In this document: positions 1-8,052 of the stretch, piece after piece
How positions within the stretch are numbered: position 1 is the first letter of the stretch
Layout of the letters: the number at the start of each line of letters is the position of its first letter
DNA from: Candidatus Gastranaerophilales bacterium
Lineage (GTDB): Bacteria > Cyanobacteriota > Vampirovibrionia > Gastranaerophilales > Gastranaerophilaceae
Direction of reading: 5' to 3'
Assembly: GCA_944323495.1 (NCBI GenBank)
Contig: CALUSZ010000097.1
Span: forward strand, 1-26,737
Length of the DNA: 26,737 nucleotides
Translations under genes and position numbers: made by a program
The notes under the pieces: model-generated
The model's input: the letters and a program-made list of their open reading frames with translations, nothing else
Told to the model about the DNA's origin: nothing
The model's database searches: none

Positions 1-1
1 T

Positions 2-832
2 GATGGAACACTTAATTCAATAGTTGAAGAAAAAGATGCAACAGCAGAACAAAAAGCTGTTAAAGAAATAAATGCCGGTATTTATTGCGTAAACTGGGGG
101 AAAATTAAGGCTGCATTTTCTGAGCTAAAGACTAATAACGCACAGGGTGAATATTATTTAACAGATATTATCAAATGGGGAAATGAAAATAAACTTAGGG
201 TAAATGCTTATACTCTAAAAAATAATGAAGAAATTTTTGGTATAAATTCTAAGGCAAACTTAGCAGAAGCGTATAAATTATTAAACCGCAGAGTCGTAAA
301 ACATCACCTTGATAACGGTGTTACAATCATTGATCCTGAAACAACCTGGATAAGCCCGGAAACAGAAATCGGAGCAGATACTGTAATTTACCCCTCATGC
401 TATATAAATGGCAAAAACAAAATCGGCTCTCACTGTAAAATAGGGCCTTATGCGCACCTGAGAGGAGATGTTGTACTGGAGGATTATGTAAAAGTAGGGA
501 ACTTTGTAGAGGTCAAAAAGACAACTATTAAATCACATACAAATGCCTGCCACTTAACATATTTAGGCGACAGCGAAATCGGCTCAAATGTAAATGTAGG
601 CGCGGGAACGATTACGGCAAATTACAACCCGCTAACCAAAGTTAAAAGCAAAACGATTATCAAAGATAATGTAAAAATAGGTTCAAACTCGGTTCTTGTA
701 GCACCTGTAACAATTGAAGAAGGTGCTAATGTCGGGGCATTAAGTGTCATAACCAAGGATTTACCCGCCTGGGCTCTTGCAATAACAAGAGCGCCGTTAA
801 GAATTCTGGAAAACTGGGTTAGTAAGAAATAG
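2..832 (+). CDS. glmU: Bifunctional UDP-GlcNAc pyrophosphorylase / GlcN-1-P acetyltransferase, 5' end missing
   Basis: The reading frame is open from base 2 to the TAG at 830-832 (276 residues), so the start lies outside the window. GlmU acetylates glucosamine-1-phosphate and uridylates it to UDP-GlcNAc, the cytoplasmic precursor of peptidoglycan and lipid A. The first part (AGIYCVNW, then QGEYYLTDII) matches the end of the uridyltransferase domain, usually about residues 170-220 of a roughly 450-residue protein. The rest is a left-handed beta-helix with hexapeptide repeats. The acetyltransferase signature ACHLTYLGD, carrying the catalytic His, is followed by NVNVGAGTITANYN. The loop after NYN (NYNPLTKVKSKT) seems about a residue longer than the usual NYDGxxKxxT. 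The 3' end overlaps the convergent lipM-like gene by 36 bases. Family assignment is secure. Confidence 0.95.
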   Translation, partial: DGTLNSIVEEKDATAEQKAVKEINAGIYCVNWGKIKAAFSELKTNNAQGEYYLTDIIKWGNENKLRVNAYTLKNNEEIFGINSKANLAEAYKLLNRRVVKHHLDNGVTIIDPETTWISPETEIGADTVIYPSCYINGKNKIGSHCKIGPYAHLRGDVVLEDYVKVGNFVEVKKTTIKSHTNACHLTYLGDSEIGSNVNVGAGTITANYNPLTKVKSKTIIKDNVKIGSNSVLVAPVTIEEGANVGALSVITKDLPAWALAITRAPLRILENWVSKK

Positions 833-1441
833 GGAGAATTTTTCCAAAAACTCTTCTTTGGTGATTTCAGGGAGTAATTCTTTTACGGTTATTATGCCCT
901 TAACTTCCTCATGAAAAAGCTTTTCAAGGAATTCTTTATCATACCCGAACAAGATTGAGCCGTGCTGCAAAATATAACCATTTTTGCGGCATTGAGCGGA
1001 GCCGATAATCTTTTTCCCCTGATAACAGACATCAGCGCCGGTTGATAGAAGCATGCAATAATCATAATGGGTAGAAACCTTTTTGTTTCCGCCAATTTCA
1101 AGCTCAAGCCCTAATGTCTTAAAAAAATCTATCAATATAGAAGATATTTTTTTATATGACTCTAATACACTTTCTTTATCTCCGGCTTTTCCCACATAAC
1201 AGTAAGTAATTTCATCATCATGCAATAATGCCCTTCCGCCTGTTAACCTTCTAACAACATCGACCTCGCTTGTTAAAAAATCTCCTTTTTGATTTCTTCC
1301 AAGAGAAATGCACCTTGGCGCCCAGCCGTAAAGCCGAATTTGAGGCTCTTCAAGTTGGTTTTCTATAGCATTTTCAAGCATAAGAGAATCTAAGCGCATA
1401 TTTTCGGCACCGGAATTTATGCTGTATCCAAGATATTTCAT
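797..1441 (-). CDS. lipM: Octanoyltransferase / lipoate-protein ligase family protein, LipM-like
   Basis: A 214-residue member of the biotin/lipoate A/B protein ligase fold, expected to move octanoate from acyl carrier protein to a lipoyl domain (GcvH or E2 subunits). Visible motifs are RRLTGGRALLHDDEITY (about 64-80), which forms the acyl pocket, and GKKIIGSAQCRKNGYILQHGS (142-162), close to the Bacillus LipM pattern. Counting back from GKK, Cys129 aligns with the LipM nucleophile Cys150 as I remember it, which favours an octanoyltransferase over an ATP-using LplA ligase. It is shorter than typical LipM (about 270-280), mainly at the C-terminus. Its ATG overlaps the dgt stop as ATGA, so it is co-transcribed with and probably translationally coupled to dgt. 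Its tail overlaps the 3' end of glmU. LplA is the alternative. Confidence 0.8.
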   Translation of the reverse strand: MKYLGYSINSGAENMRLDSLMLENAIENQLEEPQIRLYGWAPRCISLGRNQKGDFLTSEVDVVRRLTGGRALLHDDEITYCYVGKAGDKESVLESYKKISSILIDFFKTLGLELEIGGNKKVSTHYDYCMLLSTGADVCYQGKKIIGSAQCRKNGYILQHGSILFGYDKEFLEKLFHEEVKGIITVKELLPEITKEEFLEKFSLFLTNPVFQNS

Positions 1442-2469
1442 TTTCTTTCACGCGCTTTCATCAACAAAGCATCATCACTGGTTTTTTCTGCAAAAGGCAT
1501 CGGAATAAATAAATCCTTATACCTTCTAATAGCATACTGGTCTGTCATACCGGAAATATAATCAGTTACAATCTGCGGAATTTCTTCTTTATCATAGTAG
1601 GACGCAAGCATATCTGTATAATACTCAAACAGAGATTTTATGATATTTTTAGCCTTCTTTTCCTCCGCCTTTGCAATAGGGTCGAGATAAACATTATCAA
1701 ACATCCATGTTCTCAATTTAGTTACATAAAACCAACCTTCTTCAGACATTGTAACTTTAGGCTTATCCATAGAGCTTTCTATAACATCAGTAATCATTTT
1801 CCCGAGCCTTTCCGACTGGTTAGAAGAAAAGTATTTTATACAATCTTCCGGCAAATCATTCTCTGAAATTATACCGGCTCTTATGGAATCCTCAATATCA
1901 TGGTTAATATAAGCAATTTTATCTGCATATTGAACAATTTGCGCTTCAGGAGTTTTGGGTTTATATCCCCAAGTATGGGTTAATATCCCATCAACTGTTT
2001 CCCTGCAAAGATTCATATCTTCTAAAACTTCTACAACCCTTACACTCTGCAAATTATGGTGAAAACCGTTAGGAAGAAGCTCATCAAGAGTTCCCTCCCC
2101 GCAATGCCCGAAAGCCGTATGCCCTAAATCATGCCCGAGAGCAATCGCTTCTACTAAATCTTCATTAAGCCTTAGAGCTCTTGCCATAGTTCTTCCGATT
2201 TGGGCAACTTCAAGCGTATGAGTAAGACGGGTTCTAAAATGGTCATTATAAGGAGCCAAAAATACCTGTGTCTTATGTTTCAACCTTCTAAAAGATTTAG
2301 AATGAAGAATTTTATCCCTATCGCGCTGGAATGCGGTTCTTATCTCAAAATGTTCCTGTCTCGGGCGTTTTCTGCCTTTGGAATTTATACACTTGGTAGC
2401 ATAAGGACTTAAAATTTCTAATTCCCTCTGCTCTAAACTTTCTTTTATTGTCTTACACTCTGTTCCCAT
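1438..2469 (-). CDS. dgt: Deoxyguanosinetriphosphate triphosphohydrolase-like HD protein
   Basis: An HD-superfamily dNTP triphosphohydrolase that splits dNTPs into deoxynucleoside and triphosphate. The N-terminal SPYATKC then IRTAFQRDRDKILHSKSFRRLKHKTQVF, and RLTHTLEVAQIGRTMARALRLNEDL, are typical of the family. The metal ligands are His84, the His113-Asp114 pair in LGHDLGHTAFGH, and Asp183 in YADKIAYINHDIED. Length is 343 residues from the ATG at 2469. An in-frame GTG at 2484 would add five residues, but it lies upstream of the expected transcription start: a perfect TATAAT ends six bases before the ATG and there is no SD, so I prefer a leaderless start at 2469. It is the first gene of a dgt-lipM unit. 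The exact preferred dNTP cannot be read from the sequence. Confidence 0.9.
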   Translation of the reverse strand: MGTECKTIKESLEQRELEILSPYATKCINSKGRKRPRQEHFEIRTAFQRDRDKILHSKSFRRLKHKTQVFLAPYNDHFRTRLTHTLEVAQIGRTMARALRLNEDLVEAIALGHDLGHTAFGHCGEGTLDELLPNGFHHNLQSVRVVEVLEDMNLCRETVDGILTHTWGYKPKTPEAQIVQYADKIAYINHDIEDSIRAGIISENDLPEDCIKYFSSNQSERLGKMITDVIESSMDKPKVTMSEEGWFYVTKLRTWMFDNVYLDPIAKAEEKKAKNIIKSLFEYYTDMLASYYDKEEIPQIVTDYISGMTDQYAIRRYKDLFIPMPFAEKTSDDALLMKARERK

Positions 2470-2475
2470 AGCTAA

Positions 2476-2504
2476 ATTATACACAAAATCCCAATATTTG
2501 ACTA
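2476..2504 (-). promoter_or_regulatory. dgt promoter giving a leaderless mRNA
   Basis: On the minus strand TATAAT occupies 2481-2476. A weak -35 (TAGTCA, 2504-2499) lies 17 bases upstream. Only six bases separate the -10 from the ATG at 2469, so the transcript should begin at or next to the start codon. No purine-rich SD is present. Confidence 0.6.
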
Positions 2505-2513
2505 CTCTTAAGA

Positions 2514-2542
2514 TTGTATTTTAACTCTATATAGTGTATCAT
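2514..2542 (+). promoter_or_regulatory. mgtC promoter
   Basis: TTGTAT (2514-2519), a 17-base spacer, then TATCAT (2537-2542). The predicted start near 2549 leaves a short leader holding the SD GGAGAGAG before the ATG at 2566. It lies back to back with the dgt promoter. Confidence 0.5.
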
Positions 2543-2565
2543 ATTCCATATGGAGAGAGAGAATA

Positions 2566-3285
2566 ATGGAATCATTTTTTAACGCTGAATTTGTAATAAG
2601 ATTGTTTATGGCGCTCGGGCTTGGCTTTTTGCTTGGACTGGAAAGAGAACTTACAAACAAATATGCAGGCTTAAGAACTCATATACTGGTTTGTCTTGGC
2701 GCCTGTATTTTTACGTTAATTTCAATATACGGCTTTCCAACCTTTGCTCAAGGAGATAATATTATAATAAGAAATGCAACAGGTATTCGTGATACATCAC
2801 GTGTTGCGGCACAAATTGTAACCGGTATCGGTTTTATTGGCGCCGGAACTGTTCTTCGTAACGGTCCGATGGTATTTGGGCTTACCACAGCCGCAACTCT
2901 ATGGATAGCAGCAAGTATTGGTATGGCCTGTGGAGCCGGCATGTACGGAATTGCAGTTACAGCTACAGTTCTGAGTGTTGCCGTATTAACACTCATCAGA
3001 ATTTTTGAAAGACAGTTTCTTCCATCTAGCGGCAAACAAATCAGGAGATGTAAAGTCACTATATATTGCGCAGGAGAGGACGTTAAGCAAATTTATGACT
3101 TCCTAACATCAAAAGTCGATTACATGAGGGATTTTACTTCCAAAAGATTGATAGAAAATCCTCAAAAATCTAAGATTTCATCTATTTTTGATATAAGCAA
3201 TAAACGAGCTATGAATGAAATTTATAACAAACTAACCAGTATAGTTAATCCGGATTCTATAACTTTACAGGAATTAAATGATTAA
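2566..3285 (+). CDS. mgtC: MgtC/SapB family inner-membrane protein
   Basis: A 239-residue membrane protein. The N-terminal half has about four to five hydrophobic helices with the family pattern RLFMALGLGFLLGLERELT...AGLRTHILVCLGA, then SRVAAQIVTGIGFIGAGTVL and GLTTAATLWIAASIGMACG. The C-terminal roughly 80 residues are soluble and resemble the ACT-like tail of long MgtC proteins. Family members are tied to growth at low magnesium and to modulation of ATP synthase or other envelope enzymes; the role here is not readable. The start has a strong SD (GGAGAGAGAG). Its last codons overlap the start of the next gene by eight bases, so the two are translationally coupled. Confidence 0.9.
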   Translation: MESFFNAEFVIRLFMALGLGFLLGLERELTNKYAGLRTHILVCLGACIFTLISIYGFPTFAQGDNIIIRNATGIRDTSRVAAQIVTGIGFIGAGTVLRNGPMVFGLTTAATLWIAASIGMACGAGMYGIAVTATVLSVAVLTLIRIFERQFLPSSGKQIRRCKVTIYCAGEDVKQIYDFLTSKVDYMRDFTSKRLIENPQKSKISSIFDISNKRAMNEIYNKLTSIVNPDSITLQELND

Positions 3286-4606
3286 GGAAAACAAAAAAAA
3301 GTCTAAAAAAAAATCTAAAACACAGATTATAATGGAATATGTAAGAACAATTGCGATATCGTTCTGTTTTGCCCTTGTTTTTACAATACTTCTTTCTATT
3401 CATGCAAGAAGTGAAATGATAAAAAATCTTTATATTAATGCTGATGAACAGCAGAAAATGGATGAAAAAGTTGCTAAACAAATTGTTATGCAATCCGATT
3501 TAACTAAAGATTTAAGAACAAAAAAATATACTATATGCCTTCAGGTAGGGAATTTATATGCTACAGCAAACGAATATGTGAATGCAGAATTTGCATATAG
3601 ACTGGCAATCGAAAAAGCAAAAACGGGAGTTTACACACCTTATTTAAAACTGGTAGAAATTCTTGTTGAGCAGGAAAAATTTGATGAAGCAAGAGATGTT
3701 ATAAAATCAGTCAAAGATATACAAAACAAGCAATTGATAAAATTTAAGACACGTGCTTACATAGTTTTAGGTGACAAATACTACTCCATAGGAAAATTTT
3801 TAAGTGCTGCAAAAAGTTATGAGCAGGCAAAGTTCTACTATGATAAATTTTCTAAAAAAGATTCAAAAGTTGACGAATCAATTATTGTAAGAATAACTAA
3901 CGCTTATATCGAGACCGCAAATGTAATGGTAAAGAGCGGATATAATTCTGAAGCTGTAAGATTTTTAAAAAAAGCTGAGAAATACTCACCAAATAATTTT
4001 GAAATCAAATATAAGCTTGCTATCATATACTCAGACCTTGATCCAATAAAAGCTGTTAAGTATTTTGAGCCACTGCTTGAAAAAATGCCGCAGTATATTG
4101 ATTACGGTGTTTACGGCAAAGCTTTGATGAAAGCTGCTAATATTGCAGATTTAGAAAATAAGCCAACATTCGCTAAATACTATAGATATAAAATTCATTC
4201 AATTGATATTTTTGTAAAACAAAAAGTAATTTATAAAAATGATGTAGAAATAATGCTTGACTCATTTATAGTAAAAAAATTATGGTTTAAGTATAAATTA
4301 AGAGCTAAATATAAACTTAAAAATATATCAAATAATGATATTAAAAATTTGTCGGCTGATTTTGTTCTTAGGCAGAATGATAAGGTGCTGGAGACAGTAT
4401 CAAAAACATTTGTGACTTCAAAGTCCCCTCTTTATTCCAACGGCGGTGAGAGTGCAAATATAGAAGTTATTTTTGGAAAAAATATTTTTACAAAGAAAGA
4501 GCTAGAACAGTATGTTATCGATATCTATTTATATAAAGATGAAAGATATAAAACGCTTGCCGGAACAATGAAAGTCCCGGTTAAATCAATTTACTCATCT
4601 AAATAA
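3278..4606 (+). CDS. Membrane-anchored TPR-repeat protein, function unknown
   Basis: A 442-residue protein with a very Lys-rich cytoplasmic N-terminus (residues 3-14) and one hydrophobic segment (about 24-42). A helical body with tetratricopeptide-like repeats runs from about 70 to 320 (for example NLYATANEYVNAEFAYRLAIEKA and GDKYYSIGKFLSAAKSYEQAKFY). The tail of about 100 residues looks beta-rich, with alternating hydrophobics such as LKNISNNDIKNLSADFVLRQ, perhaps an Ig-like or FxLYD-like fold. It should sit in the inner membrane with repeats outside, as a scaffold. It overlaps mgtC by eight bases, so the two are co-expressed. Its 3' end overlaps the convergent acidic gene by 16 bases with no visible terminator between. 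I do not recognise an orthologue. Confidence 0.75.
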   Translation: MIKENKKKSKKKSKTQIIMEYVRTIAISFCFALVFTILLSIHARSEMIKNLYINADEQQKMDEKVAKQIVMQSDLTKDLRTKKYTICLQVGNLYATANEYVNAEFAYRLAIEKAKTGVYTPYLKLVEILVEQEKFDEARDVIKSVKDIQNKQLIKFKTRAYIVLGDKYYSIGKFLSAAKSYEQAKFYYDKFSKKDSKVDESIIVRITNAYIETANVMVKSGYNSEAVRFLKKAEKYSPNNFEIKYKLAIIYSDLDPIKAVKYFEPLLEKMPQYIDYGVYGKALMKAANIADLENKPTFAKYYRYKIHSIDIFVKQKVIYKNDVEIMLDSFIVKKLWFKYKLRAKYKLKNISNNDIKNLSADFVLRQNDKVLETVSKTFVTSKSPLYSNGGESANIEVIFGKNIFTKKELEQYVIDIYLYKDERYKTLAGTMKVPVKSIYSSK

Positions 4607-6096
4607 AGCGTGTCTCCCCATCTGTATAACTTATTTCCTGCAATAAACAAATCTTCATCAAGAATGCTGGCATTGATTCTCGTACCATTTGCCATAATCT
4701 TAAAATCAGCATCCTCATCTTCGATATTGTAAAACTCTTCATTATTTCCAAAAAACTCGTTTACTGTTGGTTTAGTCGTTTCTGCAGATTCACTTGGTTC
4801 AGCCTTCAGCTTGTTTAATTCATCTCTTAAAAGCATCATTTCTGCAAGCATTGCCTGCATAGCAATATTATCTTTTGTTTGTTCATTAATAACGGATTCT
4901 TCTACATCCTTTTCTGTATTATAAAACTCGGACAAACATTCTTCTATATCCTCCTGAATACTTTCATCATTGTCTGGAGTATCCGGCAATAAATTATTAT
5001 CTTGAGGATCAGATGTTTCTTGCTCTTCTACTACAATATTGTCATTATCAGCAAGCTCCTCAACTTCTGATTTGATTTCTTCTTCATCTGCTAACAATTC
5101 AGCAGTATTAGTATCCTCTACAGTATCAAATGTCATTTCATTATCAGCATAAGCATCAACTTCTGTATCCTCTTCTGCTTCTGTTAATTCTTCTTCTACA
5201 GCTATATCTTCAGTTTTATCAAAAGAATTAACAGCTATATCCGGTTCTTCTTCTGAATAAGCCTCGTCTATTGCAGAATTTGCACTTTCTTCAATTTTAT
5301 TTGTAGTACTATCTGTTTGTATAATAATTGGTTGAATTTGAGGAGCTTGTGACTGTACCGGTTGTACAAGCTGTATTTGAATAGGGCGTGCTGCAATATC
5401 AGGAGCTCTTGAGATTATTTCATCTACCATTGATGATATTGCTTCTTTAGTGATTATATTTTCATCTGTAATAAGCGGAGTTTTTTCTTCTGCATCCACT
5501 TCTGACTCAACTACAGATTCCATTTCAAATGCAGGATTAGCTTCATTTGCAGAAGTGTCTTCAGATACAAAAACATCATCTTCTTCAATACAATCTTCTG
5601 AACTAACAAGTTCATCTGTTTCTTGGAGTCCTTCTACAGCCTCATTTGACAAAACTTCTTCTATATTTTGAGCTTCTTCCTCCTGATTTAATTGCAGTTT
5701 TGCGGACTCAAGTATTTCATTGCCGCATTCTATTTCATCTTCATCTAAATCCAAAGTTTTTTCTTCAAAGTCTTGCTCCAAATCAATTTCTTGCGGGGTC
5801 AAAATTCTGAGTTTGCTATCTAAAAGCTTTGGAGAGCCATTATCCAGACAAAAATACAAATCAGCAAGCCCTTTTAGGGAATCATTAGAAAACCCTATTT
5901 CTATAGTATTATTATCAGGAAAGCTAAATTTATTAATTCTTACAGCTTCATCCAGTTTTTCAATAGAATTTATTACCTTTATAAATTCTTGCATAACTAT
6001 AGGTGATATTGAGCATATAGCTCTAAACAGGCCGTTTATAACAACACTATCACCCAGCCACTCGCCATTAATTGTAATTCCTTTTAGTTTTCGCAT
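4591..6096 (-). CDS. Highly acidic protein with conserved-looking ends, function unknown
   Basis: A 501-residue protein I do not recognise. Residues 1-105 form a folded-looking domain (start MRKLKGITINGEWLGDSVVI). The middle, about 110-440, is low complexity, dominated by Glu and Asp, with almost no Lys/Arg and a short Gln/Pro/Ile stretch (IQIQLVQPVQSQAPQIQPII). A short predicted coiled coil (MLAEMMLLRDELNKLK) follows, then a compact C-terminal motif of about 45 residues (FKIMANGTRINASILDEDLF...GNKLYRWGDTLYLDE). There is no signal peptide or membrane segment. This is two small domains joined by a long acidic tether. The start has SD AAGGAT. The upstream region holds the TTTGTAACA / CTAAAGTTTTTG promoter element shared with the gene at 9804. 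Confidence 0.75.
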   Translation of the reverse strand: MRKLKGITINGEWLGDSVVINGLFRAICSISPIVMQEFIKVINSIEKLDEAVRINKFSFPDNNTIEIGFSNDSLKGLADLYFCLDNGSPKLLDSKLRILTPQEIDLEQDFEEKTLDLDEDEIECGNEILESAKLQLNQEEEAQNIEEVLSNEAVEGLQETDELVSSEDCIEEDDVFVSEDTSANEANPAFEMESVVESEVDAEEKTPLITDENIITKEAISSMVDEIISRAPDIAARPIQIQLVQPVQSQAPQIQPIIIQTDSTTNKIEESANSAIDEAYSEEEPDIAVNSFDKTEDIAVEEELTEAEEDTEVDAYADNEMTFDTVEDTNTAELLADEEEIKSEVEELADNDNIVVEEQETSDPQDNNLLPDTPDNDESIQEDIEECLSEFYNTEKDVEESVINEQTKDNIAMQAMLAEMMLLRDELNKLKAEPSESAETTKPTVNEFFGNNEEFYNIEDEDADFKIMANGTRINASILDEDLFIAGNKLYRWGDTLYLDE

Positions 6097-6121
6097 AACC
6101 CATCCTTAATTATCTACAGTT

Positions 6122-6176
6122 ATAATATCGGCATTTTTTTCAAAAACTTTAGGATGATTCATTAAAATGTTACAAA
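6122..6176 (-). promoter_or_regulatory. Upstream element TTTGTAACA-N15-CTAAAGTTTTTG shared with gene 9804
   Basis: Read on the minus strand: TTTGTAACA (6176-6168), 15 bases, CTAAAGTTTTTG (6152-6141), TGCCG (6133-6129), then TATTAT (6127-6122) as a possible -10. The first two blocks are identical, with identical spacing, to those before the plus-strand gene at 9804. Which hexamers contact sigma factor is uncertain. Confidence 0.6.
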
Positions 6177-6178
6177 GC

Positions 6179-6961
6179 TTAATAATTAAGTATCGGAGCA
6201 GCGCTTAGAAGGGTTCTGGTGTACTCTTGTTTTGGAAAATTAAAAATAGAACTTGTAATATTCTCTTCTATCAGCTTACCAAAATACATAATTCCAACCC
6301 TATCTGCAAGATAGCGTATTACGTTAAGATCATGCGATATAAATAAAATTGTCAAACTTCGCTGTTCTTTTAAATCTTTAAGCAAGTTGATAATCTGCGC
6401 CTGAATACTTGCATCTAAAGCACTTACAGGTTCATCCGCTATAAGCAGTTTAGGACTTAATACAAGAGCTCTTGCAATTGCAATTCTTTGCCTCTGACCG
6501 CCGGAAAACTCATGGGGATATAAATTTAAGCAGTTTACAGGCATACCTACATCATCCAGAACCTGTCTTATAATAGCATTTTTTCTGTTTTTAGAGAAAT
6601 TAGTATTAATATCTAATGGTTCTAAAAGAGTTTCTCCTATTTTCATCTTTGGATTCAGGCTTGAATATGGATTTTGAAAAACCATTTGTACATCTGTAGG
6701 ATAAATTTTCTTTTCTTCAAGAGTCTGCTCGTAAATATTCTTTCCAGTAAAAATTATCTCTCCAGATTTAGGTTTTACAAGCTTTACAATCGCCTTAGCA
6801 AGGGTAGATTTCCCGCAGCCGGACTCGCCTGCAAGTGCATAAATTTCACCGGGTAAAATCTTTAAAGTTACGTTATCTACTGCAGTAATGCTTGCGGATT
6901 TTTCATTTTTTATATTACTATACTCTACGGTAAGATTTCTTATCTCTAGCAAATTATCCAT
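6179..6961 (-). CDS. ABC transporter ATP-binding protein, OppF/DppF-like, without visible partners
   Basis: A 260-residue ATPase. Walker A is GESGCGKST (45-53), the Q-loop FQNPYSSLNPKM (about 95-106) is the peptide/nickel importer type, the signature is SGGQRQRIAIARAL (153-166), Walker B is LLIADEP (172-178) and the switch is ISHD. It stops after TRTLLSAAP, where the oligopeptide C-terminal extension normally begins, so it is shorter than OppF (about 320). No permease, second ATPase or binding protein lies nearby. It must pair with a transporter encoded elsewhere, or do another job. The ATG at 6961 follows a -10-like TAAAAT by six bases and has no SD, so it appears leaderless. Confidence 0.85.
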   Translation of the reverse strand: MDNLLEIRNLTVEYSNIKNEKSASITAVDNVTLKILPGEIYALAGESGCGKSTLAKAIVKLVKPKSGEIIFTGKNIYEQTLEEKKIYPTDVQMVFQNPYSSLNPKMKIGETLLEPLDINTNFSKNRKNAIIRQVLDDVGMPVNCLNLYPHEFSGGQRQRIAIARALVLSPKLLIADEPVSALDASIQAQIINLLKDLKEQRSLTILFISHDLNVIRYLADRVGIMYFGKLIEENITSSIFNFPKQEYTRTLLSAAPILNY

Positions 6962-6967
6962 GCATTT

Positions 6968-6997
6968 ATTTTAACATAGATGATTTTATGTTAAAAT
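6968..6997. promoter_or_regulatory. Palindromic divergent promoter between the ABC ATPase and the AI-2E permease
   Basis: Perfect 11-base arms (ATTTTAACATA at 6968-6978 and TATGTTAAAAT at 6987-6997) flank eight bases. The outer TAAAAT of each arm is a plausible -10 for the gene it faces: minus strand 6973-6968 for the ATPase at 6961, plus strand 6992-6997 for the gene at 7024. Any regulator binding this palindrome would affect both genes. Confidence 0.6.
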
Positions 6998-7023
6998 CCT
7001 CGTAAAGGATAAGGAGCTATATT

Positions 7024-8052
7024 ATGTTTGATGTTTTTGTAAGAAAATATATTACGGTAAAAAATATAATATTTTTTATTATTGCCATATTATTTATAAT
7101 TTTTATTACAAAAATAAAAGATATAGCTATTTTATTTTTTGCATCATATGTAATAGCCTGTTCTTTAAACCCGCTTGTTGACAAACTTGCTAAAAAAAAG
7201 CTTAGCAGGTCACTTGCTTCAGGTTTAGTCCTCGGTTCGGTACTTTTAATATCAGCATTATTTTTATTGCCTATGTTTGTAATGGGCGGACATCAGATAA
7301 AATCTTTTCTTGTACAACTTCCGGAACATATTGCAACAGTAAAAGAGTTTTTAGTCAACACACCTGTTCTAAACCAGACAATGTTGAGCCGTTTGGATTT
7401 AGGAGAATTAATATCTTCAACCTCTAACTTTACAACCAAATTCGTCAATAGTTCTATTGATTTTAGCATGGGCTTTGCATCCGCCATTGTATATTTCTTA
7501 GCTGCATGTATTATAATTTATTACTTCATGTCAGACAAAGATGTTGTAAAAAAGACATATTTAAGTCTTTTCCCAAGACAATTAAAAGAAAGAGCTGATG
7601 ACATTATTGAAGTTATTTCAAAAAAAATAGGCGGCTACGTAATTGCTCAAATCGCGACTATTACAAGTGTCGGTATTATTATGACAATCGGACTTATGAT
7701 ATTAAAGGTTGATTACGCCCTAATATTAGGGATATTAAATGCAGTATTAGACTTAATACCGGTAATAGGGCCCGGAATAGGACTCGTAATAACTATTCTA
7801 ATGGCTTATAAAATGGGGCCGGTAACAATAGCACTAATAATTGGCGTATTTATAATTGCTCAATGGGCAGAAAATAATCTTGTACGCCCATATATTTTTA
7901 GCAAATTTCTGGACTTGCACCCTTTAATAATATACTTTTTCCTATTTGTAACAGCGCAGTATCTGGGTGTAGTCGGGGTAATATTTGCACCGGCAATAGC
8001 TGCAACAGTTTGCGTACTAATTGAAGAATTATACATAAAGAACATTAATTAA
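7024..8052 (+). CDS. AI-2E family transporter (PerM/TqsA-like permease)
   Basis: A 342-residue polytopic inner-membrane protein of the AI-2E transporter family (UPF0118). Two adjacent N-terminal helices (about 15-60) and a third near 65-90 are followed by a soluble amphipathic stretch (about 95-140). A C-terminal block holds the hallmark LILGILNAVLDLIPVIGPGIGL, EN-L-RPYIFSKFLDLHPLIIYF and GVVGVIFAPAIAATV. Family members export autoinducer-2 or act as sodium/proton antiporters, so the substrate here is open. SD AAGGAG (7011-7016) is seven bases before the ATG, with -10 TAAAAT at 6992-6997. The stop overlaps the ATG of the radical SAM gene by one base, giving a two-gene operon closed by the terminator near 9690. 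Confidence 0.9.
   Translation: MFDVFVRKYITVKNIIFFIIAILFIIFITKIKDIAILFFASYVIACSLNPLVDKLAKKKLSRSLASGLVLGSVLLISALFLLPMFVMGGHQIKSFLVQLPEHIATVKEFLVNTPVLNQTMLSRLDLGELISSTSNFTTKFVNSSIDFSMGFASAIVYFLAACIIIYYFMSDKDVVKKTYLSLFPRQLKERADDIIEVISKKIGGYVIAQIATITSVGIIMTIGLMILKVDYALILGILNAVLDLIPVIGPGIGLVITILMAYKMGPVTIALIIGVFIIAQWAENNLVRPYIFSKFLDLHPLIIYFFLFVTAQYLGVVGVIFAPAIAATVCVLIEELYIKNIN

Noticed and set aside
2470..2484. GTG start for dgt five codons upstream
   Set aside because: The codons overlap the TATAAT box and lie upstream of the expected transcript start.
5450..6109. Ser-rich plus-strand frames opposite the acidic gene
   Set aside because: Antisense of Glu/Asp codons (GAA, GAT) reads as Ser/Phe/Ile; composition explains them.
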